Source of the DNA: Chlorops oryzae
Lineage: Eukaryota; Arthropoda; Insecta; Diptera; Chloropidae
Assembly: GCA_020466095.1 (NCBI GenBank)
Contig: CM035806.1
Location: forward strand, 14,683,724-14,747,723
Direction: 5' to 3'
Length of the DNA stretch: 64,000 nt
A program made the translations under genes and the position numbers. The notes beneath the pieces are model-generated. The model worked only from the letters and a program-made list of their open reading frames with translations, had not been told where the DNA came from and searched no databases. Shown here one piece after another: positions 32,407 to 45,282 of the stretch; positions within the stretch are counted from its first letter, which is position 1; every line of letters begins with the position of its first letter.

Positions 32407-34726
32407 TGAAATTCAAAAAAAAATTTTTACATTTGAAGAAACCAATTTCATTTTTTGCCGCTTGGTTTACCTTCTGCTCCATTTGTCCATAAATGAATGT
32501 ATGTATGTATATAATGTACATTTCAAAGAAGGAGGTCCTTTTTTTTTTAAAGGCTCTTCAATGAAGTGTGCTCTCCGATCGCAATGGGAAAGAAAAATTT
32601 AATTACTCGTATGAATTCTACGAATTTTTGGACATGGATTTTATTGGATTCATTTCATTTAAGAAAGATTTTAAAAAATAAATAAAAATAAATAAATTCA
32701 ATTTCAAAAGCAATTGAAAAAGGAAGCTATAAAAATATTTAAAACGTCATTTCTTGGTACCCATTATTAAAAATTCTCATTGATTCCGTTCAAGTGAGCC
32801 CCAGCCCAGCATAGCCCATAAGAGCCGTACTGAACTAAAGTGAACTGAACTGCGTTGAGCTGTGTCGGCAATATTGACTGGGCTTGCGAAAAAAAAGTGC
32901 TTCATTTAAATAATAATAAAAAATTCATTGCTTTGCGAAAAGGTTTTTTCCCTTTCCTTTTTGTTTTCAGTTTTCTTCTTCTCGTGTTTATTTGTTGCAA
33001 CGTTTCTCTTGAATGCAATTGACGTGCGATTTTTGCTAACATGTGCATATCGTAGGAGGCTATCTTGAAATTGAAGTGAAGTGCATTTTATTTTATTTTC
33101 TTTTCTTTTCATTTTTTTTCGCCCTCATTGCTGCAAATGCCAAGTTCGAACTGTAAATGTTGTTTCATAGTCTTTCCCAACGTCTTTCGCCCCATGGCGT
33201 GTGAGTAAGTCATTCACTCCTATTGTTATTGTTGTTGTTGTTGTTGTTGTTGTTAACTCCTCTAAACTTTTAACTCCACACATTTTGATATCGTTCCGAA
33301 ATTTACTTTCGCTTTTCCTTGCTTGTGTGCATTTTTCTCTTTTTACCCCCTTTACCTCCTCGCCAAACTCTTTTTCAAATTTTTGGGGGCGTTTTACTTT
33401 TACTCAAAAAAAAAAATATTAAAAAAATAAAAATAAAAAATAAATTTTTAAAAATAACAAAATAAAAAACGAATGTGTGGGAAAGCGAAACAATTTAAAT
33501 TCGAGGCCTAAATGCACTTTTTGTTTTATTTCTCCATTTTTTTTAAATCAAGGAAAATCTTTCCTGTGGTCTCGCATTAACGAAATAGAAAACAGAAAAA
33601 TTCAAAGGAAATGAAAAGGAAAAGCTTTTTAAAAAAAAACATTTTTTTTTTTTGAGAAAAAAATTTTTCACTTCGCATTTTTTTGCATTCTGGAAATTTA
33701 TTCTTTTTTCTTTAAATCCCTTTGAATTCCCATTAATAAGAAGGTGCCATTTGGTCTGACAAAAACAAAAACCAAAAAAAAAGAAAAAAAAATCACTTCA
33801 ATGAAATCTGCTTTTAAAACTGACAGCCAAATTGTCGGCAGGCATTTTTGAAGTTTTCTTTCCTCTCGAATTTTATGTTCTCTCGTTTTTTCTTTCTCAC
33901 CTTCTTTCATTGAATCATTTAGTTGAATCAGAATTTTGAAGATTTCCAGCAACTTTTCCTCTTGTTTCCTTTCTTTATTCCGCGTAAAAGCGTGTGATCA
34001 TCGCCCAGAAACTTTATTCCCTTTCGTCGTATAGGCCTATGACTAGAGTGACCAGACGAGGAATTTTTTCATCGTATAGACCTAGGTATCCTCCAAAGAA
34101 GAACTCTCCCAAAAAAAAAAAGAAAATGTACCTAATTGAGTCAATTTTTGACCGAAGTTGAATTTGAATTTGGTTGCTGACCGACTTTTTCGCCACTGAT
34201 TACAAAGCTTAATCCTCATGCTTTTAAAATTTAATAGGGGTTGTTTCATATTCATGTATTTGCCTCGAAAAGTGGTAAATCAAGAAGGCAACAAAAAACT
34301 ATTTTATGAAATTTCGTATGAAATTTTTTTTACACTTTTTCAATCTTTTCACTCTTAAGAGGTTAGAGTGTCCTGTAAGAATTTGGTAGAATGGAAAAAA
34401 TTTTGCTTTACTGCAGCGTCCTCTTAGTGAGAAAATACCTATACGTTTAAATGTGACAATATCAAATAATTTCTCACTCAAATGGATCGGCAGTGCCCAT
34501 GTACCTAAAGAAGCTAAAAATGGGGCTGATTCATAGGGAAAGTATTTTATGGGATTAGATAGGTACATGATCTTTATAATCCTTTTCAAATAATATTATT
34601 AGACAATATTCTCTGGGAAAGAAATAGTCCGTAATAAGTCTGTGGCAACAATTGTAAGCCTGGCAGAAGGTCAACTCTATGCATAAGCTAAAACTTACTC
34701 CGCATTTTCTCCATAACTTCCCCACA
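32407..34726. other. No gene seen; AT-rich DNA
   Basis: There is a pentamer-like patch at 32800-32870 (AGCCC, TGAAC words), (TTG)n at 33230-33255 and many A/T runs at 33410-33790. ACTAGAGTGACCAGACG near 34043 looks like one hAT-type end, but no partner was found. Confidence 0.5.
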
Positions 34727-34995
34727 CGGCATGCTATATTGCTTCTGCAAGAATAATGTTGCAGAAATATTATAGCAATGTAAAAGTTGTAATATTGAGA
34801 GTGTAATATTTCTGTAATGTTGCAGCAGTGTGGCATTTACAATATTAATAATAAAATGTTGCTGCAATATTGCATATTTAATACATATACAATGTATAAT
34901 GAATTGGCGGACATTCACATATTGCAGCAACATTACTGCAATATGCAATATTGCAGAAGCAATACTGCTGCAATATTGTAGCAATTTAAAATGCC
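34727..34995. repeat. Palindrome-rich repeat with TGCAATATTGCAG words
   Basis: Variants of TGCTGCAATATTGCA recur at least six times in both directions. The edges read CGGCATGCTATATTGCT on the left and, inverted, CGGCATTTTAAATTGCT on the right, so this may be a MITE with internal repeats. No target duplication is clear. Confidence 0.55.
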
Positions 34996-36299
34996 GACTG
35001 GGTCAGGGCTTAGGATTATAATAGTTTGCAAGGCCATGAGTTGAGGGCTCTGAAAAAAATTTGCTTCAAAAAGAGAATTTTGTAAATAATGTAACATACG
35101 TCGATTTTACGAAAATGGGTGGATATGGTCACCTTAACTATGACCACCGAACGGTGCTACCAAGTCACACTTTACGCCACTCAAAAATCTTGCAACATGC
35201 CTCAAACGATATGAATTTTGATAGAGGAACGCCGAATGATCGCTCTTGTATAACTTGTCATTTTTCGGTATGTTCTTCGCTCGTCTTTTTATGCCTATTC
35301 CTTTTTTTTTTTTTTGGCCGTTTTTCCCTTTTTAAAATCCATCATTCAAAAGCCAACAGCAAAAACAATTGAAGTGGTTTGTCAGCAACATTTCAAACAA
35401 AGCGACAAAGGAAAGTATTCTCTCCTCTCGTTTGTATTTAATTTCATGATTTTTTTTTTTTTTTTTTTGTTTTACATTTTCTAGTCTCTTTAACGCAAAG
35501 AAATATAGGCCGTGTGAGGTTGAATTTGAATTTGAATTTTAATCCAATTTTTTTTTTGTCGACTCATTATTTCATACAAACATGATGAGTACTTCATAAT
35601 TGCGTTGATAGTTTTGATATACAAAAAGACACTGGTATGAAATAATTTCTTTTTTTTTCATTTCATAATAAATTGCGTTGGCCGAGTTTTAGGGTTCGAA
35701 GCGAAGAGGATTTCAAGTGCATAAAAAGTGCGCGCAACGAAACAATTATGAGAATGTTTTCACGGGTATAGCAGCTCGCCGGAGTTGAGTTGGGGAGCGC
35801 TGTTCAACTTGAAAACTGTTGGATTTCTCACTTGAAATGCTCTTTTCCCCTTGAAGTATGCCACATGGAATTGTTATGGATATCGAAAAAGTATAATTTT
35901 TTTTTTTTTTATTTTACGAGGGGGGCGAAGGGCGTTGTATTTTCGATACATTTTTGTCTATGAAAGAAACTGATCTTTAAGAATTAGGGAGAGTGTCAAT
36001 CATCCTTCAACCGTTCAAACTTTTTAATTTGATATAACTTTGTTCTCTCAAAATTGACGTCTAACATTTAACCTCTCCAAGAAGAGCACAGGGTGACGTC
36101 AAACAAATCAACTTGGACCGTTTTCTGTAGCCATTGAATCCTTTATTACCAAAGGATGATAAGGCTAGGAGACCAATTGAAACGGTAAGTAAGAGCCGGG
36201 AAGGGATAGATGGCGAAAAAGTGAGACTGAGACCGAGATGTGAGGGATATCGAGAGTGCAACATAGTCAGAGGCCAGCACTGAAGGAGTGAGAATATGA
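34996..36299. other. No gene seen; AT-rich DNA
   Basis: T runs at 35451-35468 and 35900-35911. CATAAAAAGTGCGCGC near 35720 resembles a TATA element upstream of a GC-richer patch, but no initiator or coding frame follows. Confidence 0.45.
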
Positions 36300-36818
36300 A
36301 GAAGTGATGAAGTGAGTGAGTGATGAGGGAGAGTGTTTCGTTGAGGGATTGAGGAGGGGTGGGGAGAGGGAGAGGGAGAAGGTGAGGGAGAGGGAGATCG
36401 ACAGAGATGATGGGAGATTTATAGAGAGAAAAAGAGCGACTGAGAGAGAGAGAGAGAAAGAGAGAGAGAGATAAAGTGATGGAGCGAAAGGGTGCGATGG
36501 CGCGAGAGAGAGTGATGGAGAGAGAGAGAGAGGGATGGAGAGAGAGTGATGGAGAGAGAGTGATGGAGAGAGAGTGATGGAGAGAGAGTATGGAGAGAGA
36601 TGATGGAGAGAGAGAGAGAGAGAATGAGAGAGATGATGAGAGAGAGAGAGAGAAAGAGAGCGTGATGTAGAGAGAGAGAGAAAGAGAGCGTGATGTAGAG
36701 AGAGAGAGAGAGAGCGTGATGTAGAGAGAAGAGAGGAGAGAGAGAGAGAGGTGATGTGAGAGAGAGAGAGTGATGGAGAGAGAGAGAGAGAGTGATGGAG
36801 AGAGAGAGAGTGATGGAC

Positions 36819-36878
<60 letters not shown>

Positions 36879-37032
36879 TGATGGAGAGAAAGTAATGGAG
36901 AGAGAGTGATGAAGAGAAAGTGATGGAGAGAGAGTGATGGAGAGAAAGTGATGGAGAGAGGGTTCTGGAGCCAGAGTGATGAAGAGAGAAAGATGGGAAG
37001 GAAGAGAGTGTGATAGGGAGAGAAATATATGG
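36300..37032 (+). repeat. Polypurine (GA)n tract, about 730 bp
   Basis: GA-rich units of 14-18 bp containing GTGATGGAGAGAGA and GCGTGATGTAGAGA alternate with pure (GA)n. The long frames on the - strand are Ser/Leu-rich artefacts of the tract. Confidence 0.9.
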
Positions 37033-38645
37033 GACGGAGTAATGAAGCAAGAGAATGCTATCAATAAAGAGTGATGAAGAAAGCAGTTCAGAAAGAGAGC
37101 AGGCGATAAAATGAAACAAAACGTAACGAAGAGGAAGAGGAGAGAGATAAGGAAGAAGAAAAACTGGAGTAGGAGGAAATGAAAGCGATAAAAACATGAT
37201 TATTCCTACTTCCCGCCTTCTCTAAAGGAAAAATGCCTGTAGCCAAAAACTAAGGAGGAACCAATAGATTTTCTTACTAGATTTTTCCCTCACAGAAAAT
37301 CGTTCCAGAATTCGATTTCCCTAGTAACGTTTTAATTCTTGGCTTTGAACTATCATTACTGCTTTGAATAGAACAAGAAACTCATTCAGTGACCCCTCTT
37401 TGTATATTCGATATAATTCAAGAGTATCAAGAATTTACACTCAAATACTCTTTGTTATGACTAAACGTTCAGTTGCCCCAGAAAAACAAAGTCTTGCTTC
37501 TTCTATTGGCCTTCAATACACTCGAAAATAATAACGCCATAAAAAAAAAAAACCATCAAATCCGAATTGTTTTTCCTCAGCTGCAATATTCACATGCCAC
37601 TATTTCGTAGCTGACCCAGTTCTGCTTTAATTATAATAGACATTCAACAATTTCTTCTCTCTCCTTCCGCCCTCCAATTTTTTTATTTATTTTTTTTTTT
37701 TTCATTATTTCTCTGCCTTTTCGATGCGAAATTTCCCACATTAAAAAATTTCCAAGTCATTTCAAGCTTTCAAAATTTTTCAATTACCGCTAAAATGAAA
37801 ATATTTTCAACGCGCGCACAACTGCTCCAATTGAGAAAAACCTTTCTCCTTTATATCTAACGGAAGTTCGGACGAAACGAAATTCCGTTAAATACGGTAG
37901 GCCTCTCAAAGCAATATAAGCGCAAAAGCGCTCAGTATTGTTGTTAATAAATGATTAATAAAGCAAATTTTTTGACACCCAAAGCGAAATTCGGCCATCA
38001 AAAAAAAAAAAAAAAAATTGGCCTTTCAAAAGAAATTCAAAACCTTTCACTAAAAAGCACCGAATTGCCTTAAAACTATTGGTAACGTGACCAATGGATA
38101 TTGATGGATTCTCTTAATTACGACTCGCGTATGTTTCAATACATACATACACATAAGTACATACCGTTCAGCCGGTGGAACATTTAATTTTTAACTGTTC
38201 CCGACTCAGATAATCCATCAATTTTTGTTTCCATATTTGGCAAGCGGGGGCTTTCGAGCTGGGTACAAAAAAAAAAAAAATAGGTCCTTGGGGTAGTCAC
38301 CCATCGGAGCTTTTTTTTAAACTTTATTGATCGAGTTTTCAGAAGAAACCAAGCGCTCTTTAAAAGAAAATCCATCAAACGAGGCTGGAAAATTTTTATT
38401 ATTTTATTTTATTTTTTTTTATATATTTTTTAAATATTTTTTGTTTATTTTTTTTATATTTTTTATATTTTTAATTTTTTTGTATTATAATTTCTTAAAA
38501 GTTTTTTTCTAACGTAAATCGGAAAGCACAATTGGAGCATTCAATTATGCTTACCTTTCAAGTGTTTCAACTTTCAAAACGAGTTCACACGCGACAAATC
38601 GCATGTGTGTAAATTACATACGCGAACTTGACATTCATGACAGCT

Positions 38646-38646
<1 letters not shown>
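37033..38646. other. No gene seen; AT-rich DNA
   Basis: Contains the 35-bp inverted repeat at 37419-37453 (AGAGTAT arms) and A/T runs near 37541, 38002 and 38268. The stretch 38395-38510 is almost only A and T. Confidence 0.5.

Positions 38647-38698
<52 letters not shown>
38647..38698 (+). repeat. Poly(A) run, 52 bases
   Basis: The longest homopolymer in the window. No retroposed gene body or target duplication was found next to it. Confidence 0.9.
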
Positions 38699-38699
<1 letters not shown>

Positions 38700-38870
38700 A
38701 ATCCAAATGTAAAACCGCGAATGTTGCGAATGTTGAAAGTCATATGCAAACTGAAAAGTCAAAATTCATTCACCAAACAACAACAAAAAATAAAAATAAA
38801 AGCCTTTTTTTTTTACAAATCGTATTCAAGCTTATTTTAAGCACAACGCTGACGCCCCGATTTGGGTGTT

Positions 38871-38929
38871 TCTCCTCCTCCTTCTTCTTCTTCTTCTCCT
38901 TCTTCTTTTCCTTCTTCTTCTTCTTCTTC
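38871..38929 (+). repeat. (TTC)n microsatellite
   Basis: TTC units with a few TCC and TTTC interruptions. Confidence 0.85.
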
Positions 38930-40050
38930 GTGTAAGCTTCCTTCTATTATTTTTCGCCCTCAAGTGTAATTGAAATTTCGCACTTCATACGCCAAATATG
39001 TTTCTAATAAAGCGGAAAAAGACGGAAATAAATAAATAAAAATGAAAATAAATTGTGTGAGTGCGATCCCTGTGGGCCACACAATTTAAGTGAAATCGCA
39101 ATTCACACTACATAACTTACTTTCAATTGTTTATAACGAGATCTTATAAAAAAAAATATATATATAATCGTCCTTTTCACGTCGATGTTTTATTGTATGC
39201 ACTTTGTTCTTGTAATTCTATCAAATTGTAAAACAAAAGTACACATAAAACAGTTTCGATCAACAACCATGCCGTAATGGAATTTTTTCGGTGTAAAAAA
39301 TGACCGAACCTAGGTAAGTCCATATAGGACCGATCCCAAATTTGTATGAAACGCGATTGGTCTAGGGTTAACCTTTAACCTCGCAAATGCACCCCTGAGG
39401 AGTTATAGCGCCGTAAGTTTATAGGCAGTAAGTCGAGAAAAATAACTCTCCCACGATAATGGTTCATCATAGAAAAAAAAACTTAAATGCAGTTTAAAAG
39501 GCAATTGTATGTGCTTTTAGGGAAAATTAAATTGATGGTAAAAATTTGACCCATTGAGAAAAAAATTAACGGTCAAAGTGAAAAATTCTGAAAAAACTTT
39601 CTTTTTTTTTACTTTGGAAGCCATTTTGGTATGAAAAGTGTCCAACTAACACCAACATTTTTTATTTTATTTAAAATGCTGGATCGATTTCCTTTAATTT
39701 GCTACCCTATATGTATAATAAGTTTTTTGAAAATAAGATGAGAAAATTAAATATCTAAATGAACATCTATCCGACTGCTACTTTGTACTCAGGAGATCGA
39801 GACACTCTGTAGTCAAGGCATTGAGTGCATTGAACGGTTTCATTCATTGAGTATTTCTATTCTGAGTATGAGTATGTATTCGCAAAGTGAATGATTTCAT
39901 GCAGGGCACTAATATATAAGGATATTGTATGCAGATTTTCTACAGATTTTGGTGGCGATTGGTGGAGGCAATTCGCAAAATCGGCCCAATTACATCAACT
40001 TCCCCAGGGAAGAAGAAAAGCTTGCGCCATTTCACTTTTTATTTATTTTT

Positions 40051-40081
<31 letters not shown>

Positions 40082-40960
40082 GCACGTCTCTCTGTTGTGT
40101 TTATACTTGCGTCTGTCTTGCTCTTCCGCTTTGATACCTTCGGTTTTGACATTCAAATCTGTTTTGAAGTATTTTTTTTTTTTTTTTTTTTTGCTTTCTA
40201 ATTTAAGTATTTTCTGCGTTCGCATTCATGCTTGATATGTAAAATTTCAAATGTCATTTTTTCTGACAGTTGACAGTTGAAGTTTGATTTTAAGCTTTGG
40301 CTTTTTGATTGCTGCCGTTGCTGCTGCTGCTCTCTCGCTGGTTTTATCTTGTGCAGACTGTGACTTAAGAGTTAGAGATGAAGGCAAAAAAAAAAAAAAA
40401 AATAAATAAATAAAAAAGTGGCACATTCTGCGTAGTGTCAGCATTGATTTTGAGAAGTTCAAACAGAAATTTCATTTCATTTCTTTTCATTTTTGGTTTT
40501 GTTGTTGCCCTCGCTTTTTTTTTTTTTTTTTTTGGCGCTTTCATTATAAATGATTTTCACTCTGAATGTCAAGGCATTCATATGCGAATGTCGACTTTCG
40601 AGAGATTTGAATTTTTTGTTTCCTTCAAGGTAATCGAACAGGTTGAATGGGAACTCCTTTATTCTATTTTAAGCCAACAAGATATTTATGGATGTGTGTA
40701 GGTTATCTTGTGCTCGCTATGTTATTCAATGTATAGAGTAATTTTGTGGCAGTATCTATTTTAATTTAAGGGGATGGTATAGTTTAAAAAACCATTTTGG
40801 GTTCATTTTTTAATTTTTTTTTTTTCTGAATGTGCAAAATTTTTAAAGTATTGTTGAAAAATTTCAAGGAAATCGTGATAGCGGATACGAAGATACAGCG
40901 TTTCAAAGCGATTGGCCCAGACCTGCATTTGTTCGGGGGAAAAAACTTTAAATCGGTTTT
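38930..40960. other. No gene seen; AT-rich DNA
   Basis: T runs at 40055-40081 and 40172-40192. A CTG/TTGCTG patch lies at 40312-40332. No convincing frame, RNA or element end is seen. Confidence 0.5.
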
Positions 40961-41555
40961 GTTGAAAACAGGGACGTGAACCGCTTTTGAACCGAACCGG
41001 GTTTGAACCGAACCGGTTTTGAACTGAACCGGTTTTGGACCGAACCGGTTTTGAACCGAACCGGTTTTGAACCGAACCGGTTTTGAACCGAACCGGTTTT
41101 GAACCGGAAAACCGCTTTAATCTGCTGATGAACCGAACCATTAACCGAACCGAATTTTTTCACAAAGGTTTGAACCGGACCGAAAACCGAACCCCTTTTG
41201 GTAACGGTTCAGGTTTTCATTTTTACCTTCAACCATGCACAGTGGACGCTCCCATAGGCCAAATATTAAAAAAATCGAAGTCGATATTCTTATGATATTA
41301 GTATCGATAGCATCACTAAATTTTTAATGTGCAAATTTTAACCCTAATTGGTAAAAAATTCCGTTAGAAGTGGGAGCACATGTTAACAATTTTTTTCAGT
41401 TTGCGAAATTCCCGAACCGATGAACCGATCCGAAACCCCGGTTCAAAGAAGTAAAAAAACCGGTTTGACGAACCAATCCAAAAGTTCAAACACGGTTCGA
41501 ACTGCCGAACCGAACCGGGTAAGTTTTCCATCCGGTTCACGTCCCTGGTTGAAAA
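40961..41555. mobile_element. hAT-like element, 579 bp, perfect 8-bp TSD, AACCGG subterminal repeats
   Basis: The body is 40969-41547. The left end CAGGGACGTGAACCG is matched by the inverted right end CAGGGACGTGAACCGGATGG. The 8-bp repeat GTTGAAAA stands directly outside both ends (40961-40968 and 41548-41555), the usual hAT duplication. Just inside the left end an 18-bp unit around TTTGAACCGAACCGG repeats about seven times (to about 41110). Scattered CCGAACCG and GGTTCG words fill the right third. There is no transposase frame. In hAT elements such subterminal repeats are binding sites for the transposase; here that role is inferred. Confidence 0.85.
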
Positions 41556-41749
41556 TGACTTTTTTTGAAGTCGGTGAACACGATGCTGCTTAATCTGCTT
41601 GACCGATCGATTTAAATTTTTCTACTCATAAATACGCAGGTAAAATCGTAGCCCTTTTTTCCCCCTACTAAAAAAACATAAACTAACCTAACTTTTTAAG
41701 CGAAAATCTGATTTTTTTTTACCTCAAAACAGTACCAAAACAAAAAAAA

Positions 41750-42465
41750 AAAACAAGTAAGGGTGTTATAGTCAGGCGAGTCTGACAATAAAATACCCGA
41801 CACAGACATACGTGTTCAAATAATTTTTAATATCAATAGGTGTTTAAGGCCATTAGGGGCCCCATATACCGACTTTTGTTGAATTTCTTTATGAAAACCA
41901 CCCTTTTGCCAAGCCCACTTTTCCAATTTTTTTGTTTTCTAATCGGAGGCCTTAATATACGCTCAAATTCTAAGTTTCAGTAAAATATCTCAAAAAAATC
42001 CGGTTTTGGGGCAGTTTTGAGATTTTTGTGACAGACCCTAGTACTGGAGGTACTCTTTATAATGGACCGATCAAAGAAATTTTTTCTAAGGATTTTTATG
42101 GCTACAAAGGAAGCATAACTGCCAATTTTCGTTCAAGTCCCATTTGAAATTCGGGTGTAGAAGGCAATTTTTGAAAAACGCTCTTCGGCCATGCCCACTT
42201 TTCCAATTTTTGGAAATAATATTACTGGACTTTAAATATGATCAAATTTCATCAAAATATCTTGATAAACTCCGATTTTAGAGCAGTTTTTGTTGTTTTC
42301 GTAACATACCCTAGTACTGGAGGTACCCCTAAAAATGGTCCGATCGGGTCCATACTCGAACTTGTTCTTACTCATGTGCTTGTGAGTACGCATATCAAAT
42401 TTCTGGGTGTTACAAACAACCACACAAACGCAATATACCCTCGACACAAAGTGTGTCGGGTATAA
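41750..42465 (-). mobile_element. INE-1/DINE-1-like repeat, copy 2 (reversed)
   Basis: Reverse copy of the repeat at 31.6 and 52.0 kb. It runs from AACAAGTAAGGGTGTTATAG to the head hairpin GACACAAAGTGTGTCGGGTA. The two internal GTACTGGAGGTAC boxes (about 42041 and 42314) are 273 bp apart, as in copy 1. Confidence 0.8.
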
Positions 42466-42620
42466 AAAGTCGGTATGTGGGGCCCCTACTGGCCTTAAAA
42501 ACCTCTTGATTATTCTGAGTTAGTGGTCCTGTTTTTTGGGCCTGGTTCAAAAATGATTTAAACATGTGTCTGTGTCGGGTATTTTATAGTCAGCCTGACT
42601 ATAACACCCTTACTTGTTTT
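42466..42620 (+). mobile_element. INE-1/DINE-1-like repeat, 3' fragment
   Basis: The last 150 bp of the same repeat in direct orientation, joined to the head of copy 2. It starts AAAAGTCGGTATGTGGGGCC and ends CTATAACACCCTTACTTG. Together with copy 2 it forms a structure with about 140-bp inverted ends. A unique-looking insert lies at about 42515-42555. Confidence 0.75.
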
Positions 42621-43888
42621 TTTTTTATTGCAAACCCCATAGTGTGATTGCTTAGGATGGCCCGCACCGCACGATCATCTCTAGTTCGCTTTATTTCAAA
42701 AGGTATCCAACAAATATCATATATGTAGATATTTATTCCTTTAATAACCGTCTACTGTGACAGTGCTTTTTTTTTGTTTTTTTTTTTTTTGTGGCTTAAT
42801 CTTTGTTGGCTTTGAAATAAGAATGATCGTTATTCTCTTTTATCCAAACATCCGTTATTGATAAAGTTATTTAACAAAAAATCACGTCATTCCTTTGAAC
42901 TTTTCAACGGCAACGAGAAAATTCAAAAAAGAAAATGTATGTATGTATGTATGTATTTATTGTTGGCTTTTGGGGAAAATCGAAAAAACAAAAATGCTTT
43001 GTCCCCCCCTTTACCACTTTGACAAAGTGTGACAAAGTAGTCATCATTAGATGTCAAATAATAAAAGAGCGAAATGCCAAAAAGGGTGAAAAGGCACAAA
43101 ATGAAAACCAACACGATGCGATGCGACGACACGACGGCGATGACGATGGCGATGGCAAAGGCGAAGGCGATGTGACGTGATGTATTGTGCTGTGTATGTG
43201 CCTACATTATTGACTAAACGATACGTTATACATTTGAGTTTAACAGAAAAATTATGACAATTTCATTAGAAACGCTACTTCGTCAATGTCAGCGCGTATC
43301 GAGAGACTGAGTTGCCATCACCGAGAAAAAAAGAGAGAGAGAGAGAGAGAAAAAAAAAACAAAATTCAAAATTAAGAGGAATGACAAAATCCCAAAAAAA
43401 GAAATATTACAATGAAAATAAAGCCATTTACGGTGTTGAACTTTCTGAACTTTTGCTCGTCCATGTGGATGATCGTACGTGGAACAAGTTTCTTCAGAAT
43501 ATTGTCACAGGAAAGAATTATTTATTAAATGAACAACAGAAAAAAAAAAAGAAAAAGAAAGAAAACATTTACGTAGAAAAGCATAAAAGATAAATTTGTT
43601 AAAAGCCGCAAAAGCTTTAGGGTCCCTCTCAAGTCTATTATGCCCCAATGATGAAAATCTAAACGACTGCGACTCGCATGTTGACGTCTTTGCACTTAGA
43701 CAAAGGAAGTGAGTGTAATATAGAGACGGGTGTTAGTGACCGCGAGAAGTCTGAGAGGCAGAAGAAACAAAAAAATGAAGAGAAGAGGACGAAAAAAATC
43801 GTTCAATACCTTAAAAAATCATATCTAGATCAGCACAGTGCTACGTGCTTTCGATGTTTAATTGCAACACAAAGAATAATTTGGGTCT

Positions 43889-43905
43889 CCACCACCACCA
43901 CCACA

Positions 43906-43948
<43 letters not shown>
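43889..43948 (+). repeat. (ACC)n then (CAT)n microsatellite
   Basis: Four ACC units pass into about fourteen CAT units. The poly-His and poly-Ser frames through it are artefacts. Confidence 0.9.
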
Positions 43949-44255
43949 TTTGTCTTATACTCCTTTCAGTTCCCGTTCCAGTTCGAGCTCTTTTTTTTGT
44001 TTCTTCTTGACCGAAATCTTCAAACCGCGCACTATATTTTTTCATCTCTTAACACTTTCCTGTGGCTTTTGACATTCAAAAAGCACATATACAAAAGTCC
44101 ATATATAATAGTATATATGTATGTAAATACCTGTGCGTGTGTGGATGGTTTGGGTTAACCTTCCTGGAAGAAGTGACGTGCAAGTGTGGCCTTTTCAGAA
44201 ATTGCTGCTTTGACTACGCACGTTTACACCGATACCTATTACGACCTTTGCGTGT

Positions 44256-44333
44256 TCTGCTCCACGCTGCTCTGCTCCATTCCAGTCCGCTCCACTCCAC
44301 TCCACTCCACTCGACTTACCTCCGCTCCATTCT
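44256..44333 (+). repeat. (CTCCA)n pentamer repeat
   Basis: Four exact CTCCA units are flanked by drifted ones (CTCCG, TTCCA, CTCGA). Confidence 0.8.
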
Positions 44334-45282
44334 GTATTGCTCTGCTTTGAAGATGCTATCAAAAGTGTCATGACTGTGCCGTGCGCAGTGTCGTGCAATA
44401 CCTCGCCGTGCGTTCCGGTGTTCTGCTCTGGTCTGCTCTGCCCTGGTCTGCTCTGCTGTGATGCACCGTACCGTGTTATGTGAAGCTGGACCTGAAAAGT
44501 GGTACTATGAAATTGAGTTGGGAACGAACGACTGACGCGAGCGGCTTTTTGATGATTGAGTGCGTGCAATGTGCGTGTTGCACTGTGTGCACTTAAAAAA
44601 AAAAGCCCCCCCCAAAAAAAAACTTTTCTCGCACACTCATTATGGCACGCACATGACGAGGACGACTACGACGACGATGATGATGTACCTTTAAATCTAT
44701 GCGCTCAAAGGCAAATTGTGTTATGTTAAAAGTGTCAAATCGTAGCACAACGAAACGTTACGTAACCGTATGCCGAGCCATTGTCATCGGAATCTTAATC
44801 TTAATCGTAATCGTCGTTGTCGTCGTCGGCGGCGGCGTGTCCATAGCTGGCAATTTCGGTTTTTGTACTTAACACTTAATACGACGGCACAAATTGTCGT
44901 GTCGCTTTCTAAAGCTTTCTTACGGATTCTAACGCACTTTTCCACGAAATATCCTAAGAAGAAAAATATATACATGTTTATGTACAATTAAATAGATAAA
45001 TAAACTTCTTCGTCAAGCTCTCTCAAATATTCTTTTTGTCACTTTTCACGAAATCACAAAACAACCTTCGAATGAGGTCACACAATGTGTTGTCGGGCGG
45101 CATATTTAGTCTCTCCTCTAATGCTTACGTGTTGAGCTGCTTGCAATTTGAGTTACGTGGGGCTTTAAAGTTGCATGTTTTACATGGAATTCTTTTTTAC
45201 TTTTTATTTTTATTTTTTTAATTTTTTTTTTATTCTTCGATGGCGATGGCGATGTGTACCTACCCAGCCGGGCCTTGTAGTT

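Larger units (their letters stand above)
42621..45249. other. No gene seen; microsatellite-rich
   Basis: (GTAT)n at 42935-42956, GATGGCGATGGC at 43130-43170, (GA)n at 43328-43350, (CAT)n at 43889-43948, CTCCA pentamers at 44256-44333, and CGT/GCG trinucleotides at 44800-44836. The frames across are short or repeat-driven. Confidence 0.5.

Noticed and set aside
34043..34060. hAT element end (ACTAGAGTGACCAGACG)
   Set aside because: No matching inverted end or 8-bp duplication could be found within 1 kb.
36061..37197. 378-codon open frame on the - strand
   Set aside because: Mostly Ser/Leu/His repeats from the GA tract. The non-repeat flanks show no protein likeness that I recognise.
38647..38698. 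Poly(A) tail of a processed pseudogene
   Set aside because: No coding remnant upstream and no flanking direct repeat; a plain homopolymer is simpler.
40975..41110. Gene coding a repeat protein (FGSKPVR-type frames)
   Set aside because: The repeats are the AACCGG subterminal units of the hAT-like element, and all frames are short.
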